Source: Bryobacteraceae bacterium (GTDB lineage: Bacteria; Acidobacteriota; Terriglobia; Bryobacterales; Bryobacteraceae). Taken from it: a stretch of 6,740 nucleotides of DNA. The DNA lies in the NCBI GenBank assembly GCA_014379815.1, contig JACMLA010000171.1, positions 1 to 6,740 of the forward strand, given 5' to 3'. Of this stretch, positions 1-5,830 are shown piece after piece (within the stretch, counting starts at the first letter, position 1; every line of letters starts with the position of its first letter). The notes below the pieces were generated by a model, which was not told the DNA's origin, searched no databases, and saw only the letters and a list, made by a program, of their open reading frames with translations. The position numbers and the translations under genes were made by a program.

Positions 1-1
1 T

Positions 2-865
2 ATGAATCCAAAACTTCGCATTGCTGCGATCACGGACGAGTTTTCCCCAGACCTGGAACAATCACTGGTTGCGATGAAATCTATCGGAATGACGGGCGCG
101 GAATTGCGTGTAATCTGGGGCAAAAACGTGATGGACCTTTCTGATGAGGAGCTGAAACGGGTCCGCGATCTTTGTCACGCCGCAGAAATTGAGGTGATTT
201 CCATTGCCTCGCCGATCCTGAAATGTGTTCTGCCAAATGCGCCGGAAGTAGACACCCGTTTTCAGCAGGATGTGTTCGCGTCGAAGCACTCCTTTGAAGA
301 TCAGCCACGGTTGACCGAACGCGCTTTCGCCATCGCCACTCTCCTCGGCGCCCGGATCGTCAGGGTATTTTCGTACTGGCGTACGGTAGCTCCCGAACAG
401 GTCGAAGAGCGGGTGATTCGGGCGCTCGATGGCCTCGCCGCGCAAGCCAGTTCCGCGGGACTGACGATCGGCCTCGAAAACGAGCATGCCTGCAACGTTG
501 GAACAGCAGCGGAGAGTTCACGGATTCTCTCGGCTGTTTCCCATGCCCATCTGCAGCTGGTTTGGGACCCGGCCAATGCTCTGGTCGGCGGCGAAGAGCC
601 ATTCCCTTACGGGTATTCACTCCTACCAAAAAACCGCGTTGCGCACGTGCATGCCAAGGACTGTTCGATGGACGGCCACAAGCCGGTCTGGGGACCTCTG
701 GGAACTCGTAAAGTTGACTGGAAGGGTCAGGTAGCCGCACTTATCGCGGACGGATATACAGGATGGTTAAGCCTCGAAACCCACTGGCCGGGGCCGGGCG
801 GGAATGACAAGATGGCCGCAAGCACGATTTGCGGATGGAACCTGCGCGGGCTGGCAGCGAACTAA
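2..865 (+). CDS. Sugar phosphate isomerase/epimerase (xylose isomerase-like TIM barrel, AP-endonuclease-2 superfamily)
   Basis: The 287-residue product has the pattern of the AP_endonuc_2 / xylose-isomerase-like TIM-barrel superfamily: soluble, metal-dependent enzymes that isomerise or epimerise sugars and related polyols. The strand-1 motif (RIAAITDEFS, residues 6-15) is followed by a region that tracks substrate-facing helices. The expected divalent-metal ligands appear in order: Glu159 (GLENEH), Asp189 (VWDPANA), His215/His217 (HVHAKD) and Glu259 (SLETHW). There is no signal peptide, so it is probably cytoplasmic. The length is normal for the family (about 260-300). The ATG at base 2 is a plausible start, but only one base upstream is visible, so an earlier in-frame start cannot be excluded. 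The exact substrate cannot be read from the sequence. It is separated from the operon at 1840 by an opposite-strand gene and is probably unrelated to it. Confidence 0.92.
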   Translation: MNPKLRIAAITDEFSPDLEQSLVAMKSIGMTGAELRVIWGKNVMDLSDEELKRVRDLCHAAEIEVISIASPILKCVLPNAPEVDTRFQQDVFASKHSFEDQPRLTERAFAIATLLGARIVRVFSYWRTVAPEQVEERVIRALDGLAAQASSAGLTIGLENEHACNVGTAAESSRILSAVSHAHLQLVWDPANALVGGEEPFPYGYSLLPKNRVAHVHAKDCSMDGHKPVWGPLGTRKVDWKGQVAALIADGYTGWLSLETHWPGPGGNDKMAASTICGWNLRGLAAN

Positions 866-879
866 AGCTGCGACACGCC

Positions 880-1698
880 TTACTCTTCAGGCACCAGCGA
901 CACGCTCGACTCGCTGCTAAACCGTCTGTAGTTGGAGTAAGTCTGCTCTCCTTCGTAGTACGCGAGGCCGTCGCCGGAATCGGAGATGGGAAGCACCGTA
1001 CGAATGCTTGTGATCAGCCACACACTGCCGTCCCGCTGTCCCCAGCGATAACTTGTTTCTTCCCGAATCTTTGCTGGCTTAGCTGCCTTTGTGGCTGCCA
1101 CATCCATGCGCACCCGGTGCATCGTTTCTTTATCGATCCAGAATCGCCCGGTTGCGTTCGCCACCCTCTGCTCGTCACCTGACCTGGCCTTTTGGCGGCT
1201 TCTCGGCCTTGATTGAATGACCCAGCAGTCGCGCCCGTCCATCTGCTCGGAGCCTGACAGCTCAAGCTCGTGGTACTGGAGGAAAAGCGGAAACGGGTGA
1301 GCCCGCCGGCGCTCCTCGGCCGGCGATGGGATACCGGGATTCTTTTTGCGATCGTACGCAAGCTGGCGCAATCTCGCGCTCTCAGCCAGTTCTTCCTCTT
1401 CGGTCAGCACCCGGCCATTGATCGAGACTCGGCGAAATGCCGGCTTGCCTTCCAGAAAGATAACTTCGAACGAAGAACTCTGTTCCCCGATAAGTTCACG
1501 ATGCCGGTTGAAGGATTTGCGGGTGATCGATTCCAGGAACAAATAGTTGACCATGCGGCCGCGGTTTTCGCGCTCGGAGTCGATAGCCTGCCGGACCAGA
1601 TCTTCTGCGTTGACGGTAGCCGGCTCCGCACGACCTGCCCTGAAACTGGCGATTGCGGTAAGAAACAGCAGCGCGGACGCGCCAGGGCCCCGGTACAT
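880..1698 (-). CDS. Secreted protein of unknown function, LolA-like (acidobacterial type)
   Basis: This 272-residue protein has an N-terminal signal peptide: a hydrophobic stretch at about residues 7-19 and a likely cleavage after GRA (residues 22-24). The mature part begins with a helix (AEDLVRQAIDSERENR), then a beta-rich pattern. Features are EVIFLEGKPAFRRVSINGRVL (start about residue 78), an acidic EEEE run at 100-103, GRDCWVIQSRP (155-165), GRFWIDKET (184-192) and a YSNYRRFSSES segment near the C-terminus. This order resembles secreted acidobacterial proteins with a LolA / lipoprotein-sorting-like fold; that match is from memory. No lipobox or catalytic motif is visible, so no specific function is assigned. 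The ATG start has a GGA ribosome-binding element 8 nt upstream (complement of 1707-1709). Overlapping plus-strand frames lack such features. It is divergent from the operon at 1840 and could share its control region. Confidence 0.8.
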   Translation of the reverse strand: MYRGPGASALLFLTAIASFRAGRAEPATVNAEDLVRQAIDSERENRGRMVNYLFLESITRKSFNRHRELIGEQSSSFEVIFLEGKPAFRRVSINGRVLTEEEELAESARLRQLAYDRKKNPGIPSPAEERRRAHPFPLFLQYHELELSGSEQMDGRDCWVIQSRPRSRQKARSGDEQRVANATGRFWIDKETMHRVRMDVAATKAAKPAKIREETSYRWGQRDGSVWLITSIRTVLPISDSGDGLAYYEGEQTYSNYRRFSSESSVSLVPEE

Positions 1699-1801
1699 GG
1701 TTACATTCCGATGATAGAGGATCGGCGATTTTTCAGTGGCAAACGTTAAGATCTCACAACTTTTACGGTTTGTATGCGTCAGAATGAAGTACCGGACCTT
1801 G

Positions 1802-1810
1802 TGCTATTCT
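1802..1810 (+). promoter_or_regulatory. Extended -10 promoter candidate for the DUF4159 operon
   Basis: The sequence TGCTATTCT fits the extended -10 form TGnTATnnT used by the housekeeping sigma factor. It places the transcription start near 1816-1818, giving a leader of about 23 nt before the ATG at 1840. The -35 position (about 1782-1787, GAATGA) is a poor match, as is often tolerated when an extended -10 is present. It is the best promoter-like element seen upstream of the four-gene run. The call is by eye only. Confidence 0.5.
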
Positions 1811-1823
1811 GAAGCCACTTCAG
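1809..1823. repeat. Inverted repeat at the predicted transcription start (6-bp arms, 3-nt loop)
   Basis: CTGAAG (1809-1814) and CTTCAG (1818-1823) are perfect inverted arms around CCA. The repeat overlaps the end of the -10 candidate and spans the predicted transcription start, where a repressor operator would lie. The transcript would contain only part of the left arm, so a DNA-level operator is more likely than an RNA hairpin. It is short enough to be chance. Confidence 0.4.
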
Positions 1824-1833
1824 GATCCGGATC
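1824..1833. repeat. 10-bp perfect palindrome overlapping the DUF4159 ribosome-binding region
   Basis: GATCCGGATC is its own reverse complement. It directly follows the inverted repeat at 1809-1823 and ends 6 nt before the ATG at 1840. The best ribosome-binding element of the gene (GGA, 1829-1831, 8-nt spacing) lies within its right half, so protein binding or RNA pairing here could affect translation initiation. Regulatory function is inferred only from position. Confidence 0.4.
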
Positions 1834-1839
1834 AAACGG

Positions 1840-2655
1840 ATGCGTCCAAAGCGAGTAGTAATCGGCCTAATTCTGATCCTGAGCCTCTGGAGCGTATTGT
1901 TCGCTCAAAGGCGTTTCGGAGGGCAGCGGCCCTGGTGGTACGACGACGACGACTACATGCCGACGCCTTCGGATGCTTCCGAGAAAACAGAATATACGCT
2001 GGCGCGGCTGAAGTACCCTTCCTACGGTCGTCCTCTGAGCGCCATGTGGGCCATGCGGGGCAACTGGACCATCGACTACCCTAAGGCGGACCGGCACTTT
2101 GTGTCCGGCGTTCGCAGACTGACTCGTGTCCATACCCGGTCGGTCGAGCAGGTTGTCGATCTCGAGTCAGATGAAATCTACAACTGGCCGTGGCTCTATG
2201 CCGTGGAGACAGGTCATTGGGAGCTTACCGACAAGCAAGCAGTAAAGCTGCGGGACTATCTGCTTCGTGGCGGATTCCTGATGACGGACGATTTTCATGG
2301 GACCGTCGAATGGGAAATCATGATGCAGAGTATGCGTAAAGTGTTCCCCGACCGGCCCGTCGTCGATATCGATAACCGCGACGCTATCTTTCACGTCCTG
2401 TACAACCTGGAGGATCGGTTTCAGGTTCCCGGCGTTGCCACATTTGGAAGTGGAGGCACATGGGAGTACGACGGCATAGAAGCGAAGTGGAGGGGCATCT
2501 ACGACGATAAGGGCCGCCTGATGGTAGCCATCTGTCACAACATGGATCTCGGCGATGCCTGGGAATGGGCCGATAATCCAAACTACCCTGAGAAGTACGC
2601 CACGCTTGCCTACCGCATTGGGATCAACTACCTTCTGTATTCGATGACGCACTAA
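1840..2655 (+). CDS. Exported DUF4159 domain protein
   Basis: The 271-residue product has a clear signal peptide: basic residues 2-5, a hydrophobic core at 6-21, and likely cleavage after Ala22 (LFA|Q). A short linker contains WW and an Asp4 run (residues 35-38). The rest matches DUF4159 end to end. Recognisable blocks are YTLARLKYPS (52-61), WTIDYPKADRHF (76-87), YAVETGHWELTD (120-131), LLRGGFLMTDDFHG (141-154), and the C-terminal HNMDLGDAWEW segment followed by YRIGINYLLYSMTH. DUF4159 has no established biochemical activity; members resemble GATase1-like flavodoxin folds and often sit beside MoxR/VWA genes. It is the first gene of a probable operon: the next gene begins 29 bp downstream on the same strand. 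The start ATG is supported by the signal peptide that follows it at once. It probably acts in the periplasm. Confidence 0.93.
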   Translation: MRPKRVVIGLILILSLWSVLFAQRRFGGQRPWWYDDDDYMPTPSDASEKTEYTLARLKYPSYGRPLSAMWAMRGNWTIDYPKADRHFVSGVRRLTRVHTRSVEQVVDLESDEIYNWPWLYAVETGHWELTDKQAVKLRDYLLRGGFLMTDDFHGTVEWEIMMQSMRKVFPDRPVVDIDNRDAIFHVLYNLEDRFQVPGVATFGSGGTWEYDGIEAKWRGIYDDKGRLMVAICHNMDLGDAWEWADNPNYPEKYATLAYRIGINYLLYSMTH

Positions 2656-2684
2656 AAAGTTTTCCGCAGAACAAAGCGAGTTTG

Positions 2685-4934
2685 ATGTTCGAATTTCTGT
2701 TCAAATATCCGTTGGCCGCTTACTCCAGAGGGCAGGTGTTGCTGGCAGCTCGCTGGCCTGTGTGGCTTCTGGTAGTGCTAATACTCGTGGTTGCCGCAGC
2801 ACTTGCGTGGCCTCTGTGGCGCTCCCGTGGCGTGAAGGCTCCTCGCGTTAAACCTGTCGCGATCTGGCTGCTGCAGACGGTAATGGTCGCGTTGTTACTC
2901 GTTCTTCTGTGGCAGCCGGCGTTGAGCGTTGCGACCCTCCGGCCGCAGCAAAACGTCGTAGCTATCGTAATGGACGACTCCCGCAGTATGGGTCTGAAAG
3001 AAGACTCAGTGTCCCGGTCGGAAAGACTCAAACAAAGTCTCAGCCCTGCTGTGCTGGCGGACTTACAAAAACGATTTCAGGTTCGTTTGTACAGGCTGGG
3101 AGCTCGGCCCGAGAGAATCGACAGCATTGCAGCTCTGCGGAACGATAATTCTTCGAGTCGTCTGGCTCAGGGGGTGCAGCAGATCGCTGCAGAGGCCGCA
3201 AGTCTCCCCATTGGCGCAATCATCCTGATGAGCGATGGCGCGGACAACGCGGGCGGCATAGACCTCGAAACTACCAATCAGATCCGCCGTCACCGAATCC
3301 CGGTGCATACCGTTGGCTTCGGCAAAGAGCGGGCCGATCACGACATTGAGATCACCGGGGTTGAGTTGCCGCAGCGCATTCTCGCGAACTCCCGCCTGAA
3401 CGCGGTTGTGTCTCTCAAGCAATGGGGCTATGCAAATCGTGCGGTCAAACTGGTCTTGAAGGACGGCGACAAGCGGCTCGCGACGCGTGATATCACTCTC
3501 CGGGCTGACGGCTTTGAGCAGACCGAGGCCGTTCCGTTCAATTCCGGGAATGCCGGCATAAGAACCGTGCAGGCAACTGTGGAAGTAATCTCCGGTGAGG
3601 AGAACGACAAAAACAATGCCGTGACGCGCCTCCTTGCCGTAGATGCGGCCAGGCCCCGAATCCTCTATATCGAAGGCGAACCGAAGTGGGAATACAAGTT
3701 CCTCCGGCGAGCTATCGAGCAGGATCAGGGTCTGCAGCTCATTTCGATGGTCCGGACGACGCAGAACAAGTTCTATCGCCAGGGGATCGATAAGCCCGAC
3801 GAACTGGAACAGGGTTTTCCAGGCACAGTGGACGAATTGTTCGGATTCCAGGGAATCATCATCGGCGGTGTCGAGGCGAATTACTTCACGCCCACGCAGC
3901 AGGAACTGCTGAAGCAATTTGTAGACAGACGCGGAGGAGGTGTCCTCTGGCTGGGCGGGCGCGGAGGTTTAAGCGATGGAGGCTGGGCCGCCTCGCCTCT
4001 CGCAGAACTGCTTCCTTCCGTGTTGCCCTCCAGCAAGAACGCATTCCAGCGCGACGCTGCTTTCGTAGAACTCACCGACTCCGGCCGCGAGAGCCTGCTT
4101 TGCCGTCTGGAGGAAGAACCTTCGCGAAACGCAGATCGCTGGAAGAAGCTGCCGTATCTCGCAAATTACGAAGACCCGGGTTCCCCGAAACCCGGCGCAG
4201 TCGTACTGGCGGAGATGACGATTGGAAAGAAGCGCCTTCCTCTGCTGATCACGCAAAACTACGGTCGGGGACGTACGGCGCTGTTCGCTACTTCCGGAAG
4301 CTGGCGATGGCAGATGCAGCAGCCTCTGGAAGACCTGTCTCACGAGATGTTCTGGCAGCAGATGCTGCGCTGGCTGGTTTCCGGGACTTCCGGACAGGTA
4401 ACTTCCTCGTCGTCGCGATCCCTGTATGCGGATGAGCAATCCGTACCACTGCGCGCGGAAGTGCGGGATCGCAACTATATTCCCGCCGCCGATGCTCATG
4501 TAGAGGCCCATGTCATCCGCCCCGATGGCAGCTCGGAAACCGTATTGCTCCGGCAGGACCCCGCAACGGCAGGATTGTACACAGCAACCCTCGATGCTTC
4601 GTCGACCGGTTCCTTTGTCGTGGAAACGGTAGCACGCCGAGGGGATCAGGAACTGGGTCGCGATGCGATCACGTTTCGCAGGGAGGATGGAGTCGCTGAG
4701 AATTTCGGTACGGGCCAAAATCGAGAGCTGCTGCAAAAGCTCGCTACACAGACTGGAGGCCGCTACTGGCAGCCTGGTGAGATGAGCAAACTCGGAAGCG
4801 ACATCGCGTACAGTGAAGCTGGAATATCGATTCGCGAAACCAGAGACTTGTGGGACGCGCCCATCTTTTTTCTGATGGCGCTGATGCTCCGCAGCGGCGA
4901 GTGGCTCCTTCGGCGAAAATGGGGTGTGGTTTGA
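2685..4934 (+). CDS. Membrane-anchored VWA domain protein with a GATase1-like domain
   Basis: The 749-residue protein starts with two membrane helices (about residues 24-42 and 56-74). A von Willebrand factor A domain follows, with a MIDAS metal site: DxSxS at 97-101 (DDSRSM), a Ser-rich SSSRLAQG at 156-163 in place of the usual Thr loop, and LMSDGADN at 181-188. A beta-rich domain (about 218-318) resembles CARDB/Ig-type folds. A GATase1-like Rossmann domain (about 322-445) runs from RILYIEGEPKWEYKF to GGGVLWLGGRGG, with no nucleophile-elbow Cys. Another beta domain (about 580-665) and a C-terminal membrane helix (about 723-740, ending LLRRKW) complete it. The bulk is predicted to be periplasmic. 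The family is known near DUF4159 and MoxR genes and is BatA-like in layout. ATG 2685 is preferred; TTG at 2682 is directly adjacent and adds one residue. The ribosome-binding site (GCGAG, 2676-2680) is weak. Its last codons overlap the next gene. Confidence 0.92.
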   Translation: MFEFLFKYPLAAYSRGQVLLAARWPVWLLVVLILVVAAALAWPLWRSRGVKAPRVKPVAIWLLQTVMVALLLVLLWQPALSVATLRPQQNVVAIVMDDSRSMGLKEDSVSRSERLKQSLSPAVLADLQKRFQVRLYRLGARPERIDSIAALRNDNSSSRLAQGVQQIAAEAASLPIGAIILMSDGADNAGGIDLETTNQIRRHRIPVHTVGFGKERADHDIEITGVELPQRILANSRLNAVVSLKQWGYANRAVKLVLKDGDKRLATRDITLRADGFEQTEAVPFNSGNAGIRTVQATVEVISGEENDKNNAVTRLLAVDAARPRILYIEGEPKWEYKFLRRAIEQDQGLQLISMVRTTQNKFYRQGIDKPDELEQGFPGTVDELFGFQGIIIGGVEANYFTPTQQELLKQFVDRRGGGVLWLGGRGGLSDGGWAASPLAELLPSVLPSSKNAFQRDAAFVELTDSGRESLLCRLEEEPSRNADRWKKLPYLANYEDPGSPKPGAVVLAEMTIGKKRLPLLITQNYGRGRTALFATSGSWRWQMQQPLEDLSHEMFWQQMLRWLVSGTSGQVTSSSSRSLYADEQSVPLRAEVRDRNYIPAADAHVEAHVIRPDGSSETVLLRQDPATAGLYTATLDASSTGSFVVETVARRGDQELGRDAITFRREDGVAENFGTGQNRELLQKLATQTGGRYWQPGEMSKLGSDIAYSEAGISIRETRDLWDAPIFFLMALMLRSGEWLLRRKWGVV

Positions 4935-5830
4935 AACGACTGTTTTCGATTTTGGCAGGTCTGGTTACTGTCCTACCGCTAAGCGCCACCACATGGTGCG
5001 TCACAGTAGCGGGACTTGGTGGTGAGCCTGACTACGAGCAACGATTCGTGTCGCAGGCTGGTGAGGTTCAAAAGCTTCTGCGTGCAACCGGGCCTGACAC
5101 GGACGTTACGACCCTCTCGGGTAGCTCGGCGACGAAAGCGGGACTGCGATCTGCTTTGGAAAGTCTGGCTGCAAAGTCGAAAGCGACCGACGATCTCATG
5201 GTGTTCCTCATCGGACACGGGACGTATGACGGCAGCGACTACAAGTTCAACGTTCCGGGACCGGACATTAGTGCTACCGAACTCGCCGGATGGATGGATC
5301 GTATTCCGGCTGCTCGGCAGCTGGTAGTCAACGGAACCAGCGCCAGTGGAGCCTCGGTGCACGCACTGCGGAAGCCGAACCGGACTGTGGTGACGGCAAC
5401 GAAATCCGGGACTGAGAAAAACGCCACCGCATTCTCCCGATACTGGATTGAAGCCCTACGGGATCCCGCGGCGGACACCGATAAGAATGAAGTAATCTCC
5501 GCGCTGGAAGCCTTCCGGTTTGCCGAAGCTAAGACGAAAGACTTTTACGAGCGCAATAAACGACTCGCGACAGAGCACCCGGCACTCGACGGCGGCGAGC
5601 CTCAGGGCGTAGTCACCGCGGGCCGGTTCGCGATGCTGCGTATTGGTTCGGTTCAGAAAGCCGCTCAGGATCCCGCAAAACGCGCCCTTCTTGTCAAACG
5701 GGAAGAATTCGAAGTCGCGATCGATCAGTTGAAACTGCAAAAAGCCGCAATGCCTTCGGACGAGTATAAGGGCAAGTTACAAACTCTTCTGCTGCAACTG
5801 GCCAGGACACAGGCGGAACTCGACCAATGA
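4931..5830 (+). CDS. Exported caspase/legumain-fold protein lacking an obvious catalytic Cys
   Basis: From TTG 4931 the product has 299 residues and a good signal peptide (MKRLFSILAGLVTVLPLSA, cleavage near residue 19). The fold pattern is clan CD (caspase/C13 legumain). It has strand 1 WCVTVAGLGG (22-31), then DDLMVFLIGHGTYDG (87-101) with the catalytic-type His96-Gly97, then RQLVVNGTSASGAS (129-142) where active enzymes place the nucleophilic Cys. Here that region holds Thr/Ser/Ala, so proteolysis is doubtful. RTVVTATKSGTEKN (151-164) follows. Residues 182-193 (DTDKNEVISALE) fit an EF-hand calcium loop. An amphipathic helix (about 255-299) ends the protein. TTG 4931 forms a TTGA overlap with the preceding stop and has GGGG at 4921-4924 as a ribosome-binding element. 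ATG 4919 is the alternative, adding MGCG before the Lys-Arg and giving 303 residues. It is probably translationally coupled to the genes on both sides. Confidence 0.87.
   Translation: MKRLFSILAGLVTVLPLSATTWCVTVAGLGGEPDYEQRFVSQAGEVQKLLRATGPDTDVTTLSGSSATKAGLRSALESLAAKSKATDDLMVFLIGHGTYDGSDYKFNVPGPDISATELAGWMDRIPAARQLVVNGTSASGASVHALRKPNRTVVTATKSGTEKNATAFSRYWIEALRDPAADTDKNEVISALEAFRFAEAKTKDFYERNKRLATEHPALDGGEPQGVVTAGRFAMLRIGSVQKAAQDPAKRALLVKREEFEVAIDQLKLQKAAMPSDEYKGKLQTLLLQLARTQAELDQ

Larger units (their letters stand above)
1699..1839. other. Divergent intergenic region
   Basis: These 141 bp separate the start codons of the minus-strand secreted protein and the DUF4159 gene, so both promoters should lie here. 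The right-hand end carries an extended -10 candidate and two inverted repeats, listed separately. For the leftward gene only a weak -10-like element (TATCAT, complement of 1711-1716) was seen. It has no well-spaced -35 and sits very close to the start codon, so I do not call it. No small ORF or RNA gene is evident. Confidence 0.7.

Noticed and set aside
1711..1716. Minus-strand -10-like TATCAT for the secreted-protein gene
   Set aside because: The nearest -35-like TTGCCA is 20 bp away and the implied leader would be only a few bases, so the match is not convincing.
1270..1749. 159-codon open frame on the plus strand
   Set aside because: Antisense to the minus-strand secreted protein, which has a signal peptide and family-like blocks; this frame has neither and would run through the divergent promoter region.
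1942..1953. (GAC)4 trinucleotide run
   Set aside because: Only four units, in frame, coding Asp4 in the linker after the signal peptide; too short to treat as a variable repeat.
3063..3917. 284-codon open frame on the minus strand
   Set aside because: It lies wholly antisense to the VWA and GATase-like domains of the 749-residue gene, whose motifs are clear. The product has no coherent domain, signal or start context; it is a frame shadow.
3933..3942. Strong Shine-Dalgarno-like GGAGGAGGTG
   Set aside because: It codes for the Arg-Gly-Gly-Gly-Val of the GATase-like domain and no suitable start codon or open frame follows at the right distance.
3969..4736. 255-codon open frame on the minus strand
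   Set aside because: Antisense to the same VWA/GATase gene, with low-complexity, Cys/Arg-rich composition and no recognisable motif.
4850..4930. Upstream extension of the caspase-like gene to ATG 4850
   Set aside because: It would overlap the VWA gene by 85 bp and bury the signal peptide behind a non-hydrophobic leader. TTG 4931, or ATG 4919, places the signal peptide at the N-terminus.
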